DNA of 64,000 bases from Synergistaceae bacterium (GTDB lineage: Bacteria; Synergistota; Synergistia; Synergistales; Aminobacteriaceae): positions 1 to 64,000 of the forward strand of contig JAFSUD010000068.1 in NCBI GenBank assembly GCA_017445405.1, read 5' to 3'. The position numbers and the translations under genes are program-made. Below, in pieces: positions 54,239-63,870 of the stretch. Every line of letters begins with the position of its first letter. The stretch's first letter is position 1. A model generated the notes under the pieces. That model was not told where the DNA came from. It made no database searches and saw nothing but the letters and a program-made list of their open reading frames with translations.

Positions 54239-54252
54239 CAGAGTAAACATTA

Positions 54253-54282
54253 TCCCCCTTCATTCACGAGGGGGGATTTTTT
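54253..54282 (+). terminator. Rho-independent terminator
   Basis: TCCCCC/GGGGGGA stem with an 11-base loop followed by six T. It ends the plus-strand surface-protein unit, in front of the convergent permease gene. Confidence 0.88.
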
Positions 54283-54287
54283 GTGCG

Positions 54288-55190
54288 CTAGAACAGCAGC
54301 GTCAATAACGGCACGCTTACGAGAGATATTATTGTGGACACGACAACGCACCGGGCCGCAAACTGATAATCTTTCCCGTACATCTCGGCTATTATCTCCG
54401 TGTTCGCAGCAGCAGGCATAGCAGTAAGCACCACCGCAACCTGCCACAGAATATCCTCTACTCCAGAGAGCTTAAGCATCACCATGTAGATTATTGGCAG
54501 AATAGCCAGACGTACCGCAGTCAGCTTGAACGCATTAATCTCGAACGCAGACCGCAAGTCCGACTCTCCCAGTGCAGCACCGATTATCATCATCGAGAGA
54601 GGGCCTGTCATGTCCCCGATGTTCTTGACGGCAACGCTCAGGACTCCGGGCAGCTTGAACGGCATGAACATTAACGCGATCCCGATGAACACTACCACCA
54701 GACTCGGAGTCTTCAGGAGAATCATCATGCGCTCCCGGAAATCTCCCTCATCAACGAAGAGCGAGAGTCCGAGCGTCCAGATGAGCACCCTCACAGGCAG
54801 AAGGTAGAACGACGCGTAAAACACTCCCTGCGCTCCGAAGACAGACGCAACTATCGGCATTCCGGCATTCGAGAAGAGAGTCGAGAACTCTAGCACTGAT
54901 TTTCTGTTCTGAGGCTCATTCCGCCAGAAGATTTTTCCGAGCACCCACGCAATAAGTGTGAGAACTGATGAGATGATCATTATCTTTCCGGCAGAGATAA
55001 GCTCATCAATTCCTATGTCAACATTAAACGAGTTCAGAATCATGCAGGGCAATGTGATGTCAAGAAGCAGATTTATGAAGCTGGATCGTCCTTCATGCCT
55101 GAGAATTTTTGTCTTGGCCATGATGATGCCCGTAACTACATAGATGAACATCAAGGCCTGAGTGTTAAGCATCCTTTCAAATACGCTCAT
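54288..55190 (-). CDS. AEC family permease (auxin efflux carrier-like)
   Basis: About 300 residues from the ATG at 55190, which has better spacing to GGAG than the GTG nine bases earlier. It has around ten membrane helices. Family marks are LFSNAGMPIVASVFGAQG in the middle and PLSMMIIGAALGESDL. AEC members export organic acids, amino acids or auxin-like compounds; the substrate here is unknown. It lies 19 bases after the adenosine deaminase gene, probably in the same unit. Confidence 0.88.
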   Translation of the reverse strand: MSVFERMLNTQALMFIYVVTGIIMAKTKILRHEGRSSFINLLLDITLPCMILNSFNVDIGIDELISAGKIMIISSVLTLIAWVLGKIFWRNEPQNRKSVLEFSTLFSNAGMPIVASVFGAQGVFYASFYLLPVRVLIWTLGLSLFVDEGDFRERMMILLKTPSLVVVFIGIALMFMPFKLPGVLSVAVKNIGDMTGPLSMMIIGAALGESDLRSAFEINAFKLTAVRLAILPIIYMVMLKLSGVEDILWQVAVVLTAMPAAANTEIIAEMYGKDYQFAARCVVVSTIISLVSVPLLTLLF

Positions 55191-55208
55191 GAAATGCACG
55201 CTCCATTC

Positions 55209-56252
55209 TTAAATCTCATCACGCAGCAGCTTCTTCACCTCGTCGCTGGTAAAAGCTCCGTCAATTGCATTCTCAAGTACCGCGCGCTCATCATCAGAGG
55301 ACAGCCCGAAAACTTCTCGCATATACCTGAACTCGTCAGCTAAAGTTGTACGCTCAATGGCCATGTCGTCAGTGTTCAGAGTAACGCGCAGCCCCTCACG
55401 CAGATAATTCATGAACGGGTAGTCCTTCATGTCAGGCACAGCACGGGTAAGCCTGTTGCTCGTCGGAGACATCTCGAGAAAGATTCCGCGTTCCTTCAGC
55501 ATTGCGACAACGTCCGGAGACTCAAAGCTCCTCACGCCGTGCCCTATCCTAGCAGCTCCGAACTCCACAGCATCACGGACACTCTCCGCTCCGTCTGCCT
55601 CGCCAGCATGAATCGTGAAGGGGATATTGCGCTCACGTGCCTCAGCGAACAATCCGGCGTAATCCTTCGTGGGGTAGATGCCCTCAGCTCCGGCTAAGTC
55701 CAGAGCCACGACTCCGCCGTCCTTCACGAGATACTTTCCTGCAAGCTCCAGAGTCTCGCGGTTCGCAGGTTCATTATCCCTGCCCCGCATCATGCACAGA
55801 ATCAGATTCGCCCTGATACCCGAAGACTTCAGGCCCTCGAGTGCTGCCCTCACTGCGTCCTCCTGAGTCATGCCCCTTTCAGTGTGAAGCTGGGGAGCAA
55901 ACCTCACTTCTGCGTAAATCACTCCCTGCGAGGCTATGTTCCCGAGCACGAGTCTGACGCTTTCACGCAGGCCTTCAGGAGTCTGCATGAGCGACAGCGG
56001 CAGGGCGAAACGTTCCAGAAACTGGTTGAGGTCTCTGCAGTCATCAGGGACAGTGAGCAGAGACTCGAGTTCCCGGTCATCTGAGGCGGGGAGCACTATA
56101 TTCTGCAGATCGGCGAGTTCTTTAGCTATCGCTGGCGTTATTACTCCGTCCAAATGAAGATGAAGGTCTATGTATTTTTCTCCGGCGGATGAACTGCTGC
56201 ATGACAGCAGAAGCAATGACATAACAACTGCAGATTTCAGCAATGACTTCAT
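55209..56252 (-). CDS. adenosine deaminase-like protein with lipoprotein signal
   Basis: 347 residues. Metal-dependent deaminase of the ADA family: HLHLDG supplies two metal His, HAGEADG supplies His and the catalytic Glu, GHGVRSF supplies His, and LNTDDMAI supplies the Asp pair. It has an N-terminal signal MKSLLKSAVVMSLLLLSCSS with a lipobox-like LLSC, so it is probably exported and lipid-anchored, which is unusual for this normally cytosolic enzyme. It could salvage extracellular adenosine for a host-associated cell. Ribosome site AGGGAGG. Confidence 0.88.
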   Translation of the reverse strand: MKSLLKSAVVMSLLLLSCSSSSAGEKYIDLHLHLDGVITPAIAKELADLQNIVLPASDDRELESLLTVPDDCRDLNQFLERFALPLSLMQTPEGLRESVRLVLGNIASQGVIYAEVRFAPQLHTERGMTQEDAVRAALEGLKSSGIRANLILCMMRGRDNEPANRETLELAGKYLVKDGGVVALDLAGAEGIYPTKDYAGLFAEARERNIPFTIHAGEADGAESVRDAVEFGAARIGHGVRSFESPDVVAMLKERGIFLEMSPTSNRLTRAVPDMKDYPFMNYLREGLRVTLNTDDMAIERTTLADEFRYMREVFGLSSDDERAVLENAIDGAFTSDEVKKLLRDEI

Positions 56253-56270
56253 TTAGTAATAACCCTCCCT

Positions 56271-56319
56271 AAAAAAATATCCCTCCGGTTTAGCGCGAGC
56301 TTTTAGTGAACCGGAAGGA
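56271..56319 (-). terminator. Rho-independent terminator
   Basis: Minus-strand CTTCCGGTT/AACCGGAGG stem followed by GATATTTTTTTA. It ends the SprA-related gene transcript. Confidence 0.8.
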
Positions 56320-56354
56320 TTATCAGCCGTATAGTATTTGTCTCATGTTGTGAA

Positions 56355-57278
56355 TTAAGCTGCCGACATCAAGCCTTGAAGTTCGTACTCCTTCACTGCC
56401 GCCAATACAGAAGATACTCCGTTCTTGGCCGGATCCTGCTGTTCGTCGTCCTTATTAACAGCCGCAAAGATAGGCGTACCCTCTGCTACTGTTTCCAGAT
56501 GTTCTTCGTCCGTGTCGTCTTCTCTGGCGATCTGTCCTCTAGCTTTCGCCGCAAGAGCTGCTGCCTTCGCTGCAACCTGCCTGTCCTGTCCTGACGGGTC
56601 TGCAGGAGCATTGGCTGCTCTCTGGACCTGCTGCATGTTACGCAGTGTCTCTTCCGGAGTGCTGCCCTGCTTGAGCTTGATCGGGACTTCTCCGCCAGTG
56701 ATGTAGCGTTTGCCGTCAGGGCCTTCGGTGTACGTGTAGCTTACTCCTCCGCCGAACTGCCCTGCTGCTGCCTGATGGGCTGCCTCATGCGCAATAACTT
56801 CTCGCTGAGTCTGCTCGAGTTCCCTGACTTGAGCTTCTTTCTCGTCTTCTGACTTGTCCTCTTTTTTGCGGGCTTCACGTTTATCGGCTTCTGCCTTGAT
56901 GATGTTCTGGCTGTCCTCGTGTTCCTCGTCTTCCTTGAGCAAGGCTTCACGGGTCTCCTGCTCCTTCGCCGTGATGTCTTCGGTAGTTACTCCTCCGCTA
57001 ACACGGTTAAGCTCTTCCTCTGTGCCCTTCATCGTTACTGACGCGCCGGTGATGTAATTGCGTCCGTCTGTGCCCATAGAGTAATGATACACAGTGTGCA
57101 CCTGAGCATTGCTGCCGAGTTTGGCTCTTAGTGCCTGTTCTTCGGCTAGTATCTCCTGCTCTTTGGCCTGCTTGTCCTGATCTGTCTTCTGGGCCGTCTT
57201 CTCGGTCTCATACGCCCGGGAAACTCCCTGCATCATCGGCTCTAAGTATCCCGCAGAAAGCATTGATGTTACCTGCAT
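56355..57278 (-). CDS. SprA-related putative metalloprotease-like protein
   Basis: A 307-residue Glu/Lys-rich protein. A long charged coiled-coil region (residues about 20-150) precedes VIAHEAAHQAAAGQFGGGVS, where HEAAH fits an HExxH zinc motif, then YTEGPDGKRYITGGEVPIKL and a tail (PEETLRNMQQVQRAANAPADPS) typical of the SprA-related family. The YSMGTDGRNYITGASV segment near residue 70 looks like an internal copy of the second. No signal peptide. Protease activity is inference from the motif. Confidence 0.75.
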   Translation of the reverse strand: MQVTSMLSAGYLEPMMQGVSRAYETEKTAQKTDQDKQAKEQEILAEEQALRAKLGSNAQVHTVYHYSMGTDGRNYITGASVTMKGTEEELNRVSGGVTTEDITAKEQETREALLKEDEEHEDSQNIIKAEADKREARKKEDKSEDEKEAQVRELEQTQREVIAHEAAHQAAAGQFGGGVSYTYTEGPDGKRYITGGEVPIKLKQGSTPEETLRNMQQVQRAANAPADPSGQDRQVAAKAAALAAKARGQIAREDDTDEEHLETVAEGTPIFAAVNKDDEQQDPAKNGVSSVLAAVKEYELQGLMSAA

Positions 57279-57330
57279 GTTATCTACACCTCCTTGTTCG
57301 TAGTCAACATATTATACTAGATTTCACGCC

Positions 57331-58332
57331 TCATCTCCCAAGAATTACGCTCGCTGTTCCGTTTTCGTTTGCATTCATCACAGCATGAACCCCGAACGGC
57401 AGATACATATTGTCCTCTCCGTGTCCTGCGGGTATTCCTCTGATTACCGGCTTTCCGCAAAGCTCCGCGTAATACCTCAGCACGTCCTCAAGACCGAACG
57501 TCCGGCTGTCCGGTGATGCGTCAGTGTTCTCACAGTTTATGAAGTCCCCCAGCAAGATACCGTTCACCCTCTGCAGCAATCCATTCTGCCACAACTGATT
57601 CATCATGCGGTCGATCCTGTAGGGCTTCTCGCCTACCTCCTCAAGCAATAACAGTGCACCTTCTGCCTTCAGTTCGTAAGGCGTTCCGACAAGAGAAGCT
57701 ATGAGCGTGAGATTTCCGCCGATGACTGCTCCCTCAGCATGTCCGGGAATCATTGTCTGCAGTGTCCGGCCTTCAGGCATGGGGATTTCGCCGGAGATGA
57801 CCTCGCCGTTCAGTCCTGCGAGAAAGTTCGTGCGTGTGTATTCTGTGTTAGTGCTGTCGCGTGTGAGCGATACAAGCATAGGGCCGTGTACTGTAGGGAT
57901 TCCGCAGCGTTCGTTCAGGACACAGAGAAGGGCTGTTACGTCGCTGTAGCCGATTATCGGCTTGGGGTGGCGGGAGATCATGTCGTAGTCGAGCTTGTCG
58001 AGTATTCTTGCAGCACCATAGCCTCCGCGTGTGCAGATGATGGCCTTGACGGAGTCATCACGGAACATTGCGTTGATGTCGTCAGCTCTCTGCTGATCTG
58101 TCCCGGCCAGGTAGCCATACACTTCATACACACTTGCACCCAGCTTCGTAATGATGTCGTGCGAGCGAAGAATCAGGTCGCCGGAGTCGATTTCTTCCCT
58201 GTCCATGCAGCTAGACGGTGAGATGATGCCGATATACTCTCCTGCCTCAAGTGGTGAGCCTCCGCACGAAACAGCAAGTGCCTGTGAACATAACACTGAC
58301 AGCGCAAACAATATACATAACACTTTTTTCAT
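57331..58332 (-). CDS. S66 family LD-carboxypeptidase, exported
   Basis: 333 residues with a signal peptide (MKKVLCILFALSVLCSQALA). S66 blocks are IGIISPSSCMDREE, CTRGGYGAARILDKLDYD, the catalytic Ser region PIIGYSDVTALL, and HGPML; Glu and His of the triad are expected in LEEVGEKPYRIDRMM and IPAGHGEDN. LdcA-like enzymes trim murein tetrapeptides in recycling; export suggests a role in the envelope. Ribosome site AGGAGG. It lies downstream of holA, with a duplicated holA tail between. Confidence 0.88.
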   Translation of the reverse strand: MKKVLCILFALSVLCSQALAVSCGGSPLEAGEYIGIISPSSCMDREEIDSGDLILRSHDIITKLGASVYEVYGYLAGTDQQRADDINAMFRDDSVKAIICTRGGYGAARILDKLDYDMISRHPKPIIGYSDVTALLCVLNERCGIPTVHGPMLVSLTRDSTNTEYTRTNFLAGLNGEVISGEIPMPEGRTLQTMIPGHAEGAVIGGNLTLIASLVGTPYELKAEGALLLLEEVGEKPYRIDRMMNQLWQNGLLQRVNGILLGDFINCENTDASPDSRTFGLEDVLRYYAELCGKPVIRGIPAGHGEDNMYLPFGVHAVMNANENGTASVILGR

Positions 58333-58347
58333 AATAATTCCTCCTGT

Positions 58348-58620
58348 CTAAACCTTTGCCATAAGTTCCCATATTATAATCTCGAAGCCCTGCCAGCTTT
58401 CCGCCCTGTTAGTCTTCTCAAGAAACGAAAGCCTTATTGCCTCCATCATGAAGCGTTTGATTCTCTCTGCGCCGTATTGCTTGAGGGCATTGCGGGACTT
58501 GGTAACTGCGTACTTCTTCTTCACTGGGTCGTTGTCAGAAGCCTTGAGTGCGTCGGAGTGCAGAGGCTTCGGAAAACAAGCGAACATTAACGCAGGCTGT
58601 GAATATGACATTGGCAGCAT
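58348..58620 (-). pseudogene. chimeric ORF: short ldcA-like head fused to holA 3' end
   Basis: A 90-codon frame. From PALMFACFP to the stop it is a diverged copy of the last 80 or so residues of HolA just upstream. The first codons (MLPMSYSQ) with the ribosome site AGGAGGAATTATCATG correspond to the start region of the S66 peptidase gene, with several codons missing. It is a tandem duplication of the holA-ldcA junction; unlikely to work as a clamp-loader subunit but translatable. Confidence 0.88.
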
Positions 58621-58635
58621 GATAATTCCTCCTGT

Positions 58636-59568
58636 CTAAACCTTTGCCATGAGTTCCCATATTATAATCTCGAAGCCCTGCCAGCTTTCCGCCCTGTTAG
58701 TCTTCTCAAGAAACGAAAGCCTTATTGCCCCCATCATGAAGCGTTTGATTCTCTCTGCGCCGTATTGCTTGAGGGCATTGCGGGACTTCACGAGAGCGTA
58801 ATTGTACTTCTTGGCTGTGTCCACTCCTGCAGCATTGAGTGCCTGTGCGTGGAGACTCTCCGGAAAACACGCGAGCATCAGTGCAGGACGTAACCTGTTC
58901 GTGATTGCAGCAAGGGGCTGAAGGATCGAGTCCTCACGCAGGAACGTAATAGCCCGTGCGACATCATGAGGCTTACTGTCGCATATGCCATCAATGAACA
59001 TCATCTGTGCCCTGCCTCCCTCGTCAAACGATAACGCCTCAACGTCAGCAATTGTGATTTCGCGCTTCCCTGCATAGAGTGCCAGCTTGCTTATCTCTCC
59101 GCGTAACTCCTCCTGAGACTCTATGCTGTCTGATAGCATCTGTGCAGCATCAGGAGAAATCCTGCACCCCTGAGACTTGGCCAAGTCAAGCAGCCAGTCT
59201 TTGCGCTTCCACGGAGGGAGCTGTGCTTCGGGCTTGATGATGGTGATTGATGAGGCTATGGACTTGAGAGTCTTTGAGTCAGTGCTGAAGACGAGAATCA
59301 TCATGCAGTCAGCTTTGTCGTCCTCAAGAAGAGAGACCAGTTCTTCAGGGAACGGCTCGAGAGTCTCCGCTCCCTCAACAACTACTGACTCTCTGGATGC
59401 AAAGAGTCCGGGCTGAATCACTGTGCTGAACATATCCTGCCATGACTCAAAATCTCCGGCCTCATACTTTGCTGACAACGGATAGCCTGATTTCTCGAGT
59501 TCACTTAATTTCTCGGCTAGCTGCCTTCTCTGGGCTTCACTGTGTTCTATAGCTATGATGTGCGGCAT
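58636..59568 (-). CDS. holA: DNA polymerase III delta subunit
   Basis: About 310 residues from the ATG at 59568, which follows GGAGGAATAATT; the longer frame upstream covers the terminator of the previous gene. It resembles the HolA clamp-loader ATPase-like fold: the PPWKRKDWLLDLAKSQGCRI region, EELRGEISKLALYAG and the conserved C-terminal KYNYALVKSRNALKQYG. The clamp-loader delta subunit opens the sliding clamp. The assignment is by overall pattern and is moderate to good. Confidence 0.82.
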   Translation of the reverse strand: MPHIIAIEHSEAQRRQLAEKLSELEKSGYPLSAKYEAGDFESWQDMFSTVIQPGLFASRESVVVEGAETLEPFPEELVSLLEDDKADCMMILVFSTDSKTLKSIASSITIIKPEAQLPPWKRKDWLLDLAKSQGCRISPDAAQMLSDSIESQEELRGEISKLALYAGKREITIADVEALSFDEGGRAQMMFIDGICDSKPHDVARAITFLREDSILQPLAAITNRLRPALMLACFPESLHAQALNAAGVDTAKKYNYALVKSRNALKQYGAERIKRFMMGAIRLSFLEKTNRAESWQGFEIIIWELMAKV

Positions 59569-59597
59569 AATTATTCCTCCCTGCAGAATTATATACG

Positions 59598-59635
59598 CAA
59601 AAAATTGAGGAGTCCCGGAATTTTCAGGACTCCTC
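59598..59635 (-). terminator. Rho-independent terminator
   Basis: Minus-strand 9-bp perfect stem GAGGAGTCC/GGACTCCTC followed by AATTTTTTG. It ends the pilin-like gene. Confidence 0.88.
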
Positions 59636-59668
59636 TGCGCATTTAGAGAGAGTGGGTTATTTATCGCT

Positions 59669-60127
59669 TTACAGTGTGAGTACTTGCACCCACACCTGCG
59701 AATCATTGTTGTACTGGGACTTCTTGTCCCCTCCCAAGAGCTTGTTGTGCCCTGCTTTGGCGGTCAGCCTGTTCCTGATTCTTGCGTCGTTGCTGAGTTC
59801 ATATCCGACGTACCAAATCCTGCCGTTATCAGAAACGTGAAGCATATATCCGCCCTTGTTCTCCTCGCTGTCTGCAAGATTAACCATTGATTTACTGTTA
59901 AGGTAGTTCAAGATTTCTCTGCGGTCATTATTTTTTGTCTGCCTGTTCTCACTGTGCCACATTGAGGCCGCCGTCCTTAAGCTGCGAAAATCATGAATGA
60001 TATGATTAGCTTTAGCTGTATAGTAAGAATTATAATTCATGAGAGCCATTATTCCGGTCAAAATTACAGTTATCGCAAGTACGATTACTATTTCTATCAA
60101 GGTGAAGCCTTTGCGCTTTATGTTCAT
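59669..60127 (-). CDS. type IV pilin-like prepilin
   Basis: About 152 residues from the ATG at 60127, which follows AGGAGG. A class III signal (MNIKRKGFTLIEIVIVLAIT) with the prepilin-peptidase G-F site and Glu5 is followed by the hydrophobic helix, then a small hydrophilic domain containing WYVGYELSNDARIRNRLT. It could be a minor pilin or pseudopilin for twitching or secretion. It is alone; no pilus assembly genes are adjacent. Confidence 0.88.
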   Translation of the reverse strand: MNIKRKGFTLIEIVIVLAITVILTGIMALMNYNSYYTAKANHIIHDFRSLRTAASMWHSENRQTKNNDRREILNYLNSKSMVNLADSEENKGGYMLHVSDNGRIWYVGYELSNDARIRNRLTAKAGHNKLLGGDKKSQYNNDSQVWVQVLTL

Positions 60128-60239
60128 TAATAATTTTCCTCCTGCTTGATGTTCATGTGTAAATTGTCGGAAACACACAGACATTCTTTAGCGGCGTGGT
60201 ATAGTATCACACAAAGACTTAACTAGCAATCAATTCACA

Positions 60240-60272
60240 TAAAAAATCTCCCGCCCATCTCTGAGCAGGAGA
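60240..60272 (-). terminator. Rho-independent terminator after leuS
   Basis: Minus-strand CTCCTGC/GCGGGAG stem with a 10-base loop followed by ATTTTTT. Confidence 0.85.
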
Positions 60273-60287
60273 CACATTCACAAAATC

Positions 60288-62771
60288 TTAACCCTTAACT
60301 ACAATGTTTACGAGCTTATCAGGCACAACAATAACCTTCACGATCTCTTTACCTGCTATCTTGTCGGCTATGAACTTTTCAGACACTATCCCGGCTTCAA
60401 GCTCCTCACGTGATAATCCTGCAGGACGCTCAAATTTCCCGCGAACCTTGCCGTTTATCTGCGCAACAATTATCACGCTGTCCTTCGCCATTGCCGACTC
60501 ATCTGCTTTCGGCCAAGACTCGAGGCAGAGCATCTCAGTGTGTCCGAGCATCTCCCACAGCTCCTCCGTGATGTGCGGGCAGAAAGGAGACAGGCAGTTA
60601 ATCAGCACATCTACAGCTTCCTTCTTGAGCGACCACGCTTCCGGCGAATCATCGTTCAGAGAATATATTGCGTTCGTCAGCTCCATCAGTCTCGCAATTG
60701 CCGTGTTGAACTGCTTCTCGTCGATTACGTCATGAGTAACATTGTCTATCGTCGTGTGAATCTTGCGCTTGAGGTCGCGGAGCTTGGAGTCCTTCAGCTC
60801 ACTCATCGGGATAACGTCTCCCCTGAGCTTGTCAGCATTCTCTTCAACATAACGCCACACACGATTCAGGAATCTGTGCGCGCCCTCGACGTTGCGGTCT
60901 GACCACTCCAAATCATTATTGGGCGGAGCAGCAAACAGAATGAAGAGCCTTATTGTGTCAGCTCCGTACTTCTTGACCATCTCGGTCGGATCTACGGTGT
61001 TGCCGAGAGACTTGCTCATTTTTGCGCCATCCTTGATGACCATTCCCTGAGTCAGAAGGCGGGTAAAGGGTTCACGGTATTCTGTGAGGCCTATATCCGT
61101 GAGGAACTTTGCAAAGAACCGCGCGTAAATCAGGTGAAGGCATGCGTGCTCGATCCCTCCGATGTACTGGTCAACGGGCATCCAATAATCTACGTCCTCT
61201 TTCCTGAACGGAGCAGTCTCGCAGCCGGGCGAGCAGTACCTGTCGAAGTACCACGACGAGCAGAAGAATGTATCCATCGTGTCAGCCTCGCGACGAGCCG
61301 GGCCTCCGCAATGAGGGCATGTAGTGTTCAGGAACTCGGGAAGGTCGAGCAGCGGCGAGTGTCCGACCTCCTTGACCTCGACATCTTCGGGGAGTCTCAC
61401 GGGGAGCTGGTCTTCAGGGACAGGGACGACTCCGCACTTGTCGCAGTAGACGAACGGAATCGGAGTCCCCCAGTAACGCTGGCGGGAGATGAGCCAGTCT
61501 CTGAGCTTGAAGTTGACCTCACGCTTGCAGTAGCCTTCACGTTCGCCCCAGTCAATCATTGCCGGGATTGCGTCAGATGTCTTCATGCCGTCGAACTGCC
61601 CCGAGTTGCACGCGATGCCGTCGTCCTCGAAGGCCTGAGTCATTGATGAGCCGTCTAAGACTGTGCCGTCAGCAGGATTGATTACGGGGATGATGGGGAT
61701 GCTGTACTTGCTTGCGAAGTCGAAGTCCCTTCCGTCATGAGCAGGAACGCCCATTATTGCGCCGGTGCCGTAATCGATGAGGATGTAGTTAGCTACCCAG
61801 ATGGGAATCTTCTTGCCGTTCACTGGGTTGATGCCGAAGAAGGGAGTCTTGAAGCCGAGTTTCTCTGCGCCAGCGTCGGAACGCTCGATCGATGACTGGG
61901 AGGCTACCTGCTTCACGAAGTCCGCGAGCTTCTGTGCGTCCTCTGGGGACATTGCGGACTGCATCGTCTTGACGAGTTCGTGCTCGGGAGCGAGGGCGAT
62001 GAACGTTACGCCGTAGATTGTGTCAAAGCGTGTAGTGAATGCCTCAAGCTCATAGTTCAGCTCAGGAATCTTGAACGACAGACGCGCACCCTCTGAGCGT
62101 CCGATCCAGTTCGTCTGCATGATTCTGACTCTACGAGGCCAGCCGTCTAAATCTTTCTCGATGTCGTCAAGCAATTCCTGTGCGTAGTCAGTAATCTTGA
62201 TGAACCACTGCTTGAGGTTCTTCTTGTGGACGGGATTTCCGCAACGCCAGCAGCCTCCGTCGACGACCTGCTCGTTAGCGAGGACGGTTCCGCATGTGTC
62301 GCACCAGTTCACGGGAGCTTCTTTCTGGTAAACGATGCCCTTCTTGTACATCTGCAGGAATATCCATTGATTCCAGCGGTAATATTCAGGAAGGCAGGTG
62401 ATAGCTTCGCGCCGCCAGTCATAGCTGTAGCCCATGCGCTTGAGCTGCTCGGTCATGTAGGCGATGTTGGAGAGCGTCCAGTCGTGGGGTTTGGTCTTGA
62501 ACTTGATGGCTGCGTTTTCAGCGGGCATACCGAAACTGTCGAAGCCGATGGTGTAGAGGACGTTCTTTCCGTTTTTGCGGAGGAAGCGTGCGAGGACATC
62601 ACCGATGGAGTAATTGCGGATGTGTCCCATGTGCAACGCTCCCGAGGGGTAAGGGAACATTTCGAGGCAGAAGAATTTTTCTCTTGACGGGTCGGTGTGA
62701 GACTCGAAGCAGTGAGAATCATTCCAGCGTTTCTGCCATTTGGCTTCTATGTCAGCAAAGTTGTATGGCAT
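60288..62771 (-). CDS. leuS: leucyl-tRNA synthetase
   Basis: 827-residue class I synthetase. HIGH region [19 protein letters not shown], the editing domain ([19 protein letters not shown], then [16 protein letters not shown]), zinc-like Cys pairs ([28 protein letters not shown]), the WYFDRYCSP block and the KMSKSLGN motif are all present. Ribosome site AGGAGG. Standard length. Confidence 0.98.
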   Translation of the reverse strand: MPYNFADIEAKWQKRWNDSHCFESHTDPSREKFFCLEMFPYPSGALHMGHIRNYSIGDVLARFLRKNGKNVLYTIGFDSFGMPAENAAIKFKTKPHDWTLSNIAYMTEQLKRMGYSYDWRREAITCLPEYYRWNQWIFLQMYKKGIVYQKEAPVNWCDTCGTVLANEQVVDGGCWRCGNPVHKKNLKQWFIKITDYAQELLDDIEKDLDGWPRRVRIMQTNWIGRSEGARLSFKIPELNYELEAFTTRFDTIYGVTFIALAPEHELVKTMQSAMSPEDAQKLADFVKQVASQSSIERSDAGAEKLGFKTPFFGINPVNGKKIPIWVANYILIDYGTGAIMGVPAHDGRDFDFASKYSIPIIPVINPADGTVLDGSSMTQAFEDDGIACNSGQFDGMKTSDAIPAMIDWGEREGYCKREVNFKLRDWLISRQRYWGTPIPFVYCDKCGVVPVPEDQLPVRLPEDVEVKEVGHSPLLDLPEFLNTTCPHCGGPARREADTMDTFFCSSWYFDRYCSPGCETAPFRKEDVDYWMPVDQYIGGIEHACLHLIYARFFAKFLTDIGLTEYREPFTRLLTQGMVIKDGAKMSKSLGNTVDPTEMVKKYGADTIRLFILFAAPPNNDLEWSDRNVEGAHRFLNRVWRYVEENADKLRGDVIPMSELKDSKLRDLKRKIHTTIDNVTHDVIDEKQFNTAIARLMELTNAIYSLNDDSPEAWSLKKEAVDVLINCLSPFCPHITEELWEMLGHTEMLCLESWPKADESAMAKDSVIIVAQINGKVRGKFERPAGLSREELEAGIVSEKFIADKIAGKEIVKVIVVPDKLVNIVVKG

Positions 62772-62830
62772 TAAGAAAAATTTACCTCCTAATGATTAAT
62801 GTGATTGTTGTGCGAAATTATACAACAGCG

Positions 62831-62870
62831 GAAAGAATCCCCCCCTCATTGTGAGAGTGAGGAGGGCGTG
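62831..62870 (-). terminator. hairpin terminator downstream of the TupA-like gene
   Basis: Minus-strand CCTCCTCAC/TGAGGGGG stem followed by GATTCTTTCC. A weak T-run. Confidence 0.6.
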
Positions 62871-62877
62871 TGAGAGT

Positions 62878-63843
62878 TTAGGGGCGTGATGATGAGGCTA
62901 GGACTTGTGAACGTACGGAGTTGTCGAACGGCCAGAGTGCGCCGAAAGTGTAGTCCCATTCATCAGGGATAAACGGGGAAAAGCCGTTTGCTCCTGAGAA
63001 AGTCATTTCCCCAAAGTATATGTGCCTGTCGACAAGATATAAATCTACCCTTATCTGGTCAAAGCCTTTACACAAAGTTTCAGCTATGCGTTTCATCTCT
63101 CCGAACTCATCAGGACACGGACAATCATAATCAGTATTACGCAGATTTCTGTCCTTCATGAACGGCTGCAGCTTCCAGTCCATGTCGTAAACATTGCGTC
63201 TGTGGTTAGTATATCTGTCAAAGTCTGTCCATAAGAACACAGGATTTTCATCAATGCAGGTAAATTTGTAGTCATTGATGGCATCACCTAAATATGGCTC
63301 AACAATAATTTTCGGGGTAATGTCCCTGTAGTGCATCTCGAAGCCGGCCCAAGCATAATTTCTCATCATGCACAGCTCATATTTGCGCTTCAGGAACGAA
63401 CGGTTAATCCTGCTCTTGTCCTTCACGAGCGTAACGCTCCCCGAATCATGGTTGCACTTGATTACGAACTGTTCAGGCAAAGCGTCAAAGTCTATGTCGC
63501 CGAAGCTGTCGTACACTCCCAGCAAGGGGATAAGATACTGACTGCCTATCTTCTCTGTTACCCACTCACGCACGGCTACCTTGTCGGCAAGACGGGTCTT
63601 GAGCGGCGAGGGCATGTAGACCTTAGAGACGTGTATCTTCTCGTTGTAGGTCTGGGGATTATCCCAGTTGAGGGGACGGCCGAACATTCTGCGGTACTTT
63701 CTCCCTATCGCTGCCTCGATCTCTGCGTAACTCATCCTTGAATTGTGTCTGGCTATCATGTTGCGGATTTTCAGCCACATTATCATCATTGACGGGTGTG
63801 AATCATTGACTATGTGTTTCTTGACGAACTGTTTAAGGCTCAT
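62878..63843 (-). CDS. TupA-like ATP-grasp protein (surface polysaccharide/teichuronopeptide-type)
   Basis: About 321 residues from the ATG at 63843, which follows GGGAGGA. Family marks include KYRRMFGRPLNWDNPQTYNEK, LADKVAVREWVTEKIGSQYL, PEQFVIKCNHDSGSVTLVKDK and KIIVEPYLGD, DLYLVDRHIYFGEMTFSGANGF. ATP-grasp proteins of this kind are usually in polysaccharide loci and ligate or modify glycan-linked groups. It is alone here; the gene neighbourhood to the right is outside the window. Confidence 0.82.
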   Translation of the reverse strand: MSLKQFVKKHIVNDSHPSMMIMWLKIRNMIARHNSRMSYAEIEAAIGRKYRRMFGRPLNWDNPQTYNEKIHVSKVYMPSPLKTRLADKVAVREWVTEKIGSQYLIPLLGVYDSFGDIDFDALPEQFVIKCNHDSGSVTLVKDKSRINRSFLKRKYELCMMRNYAWAGFEMHYRDITPKIIVEPYLGDAINDYKFTCIDENPVFLWTDFDRYTNHRRNVYDMDWKLQPFMKDRNLRNTDYDCPCPDEFGEMKRIAETLCKGFDQIRVDLYLVDRHIYFGEMTFSGANGFSPFIPDEWDYTFGALWPFDNSVRSQVLASSSRP

Positions 63844-63870
63844 GAGGCAGTCCTCCCGTCGACAGGCAGA

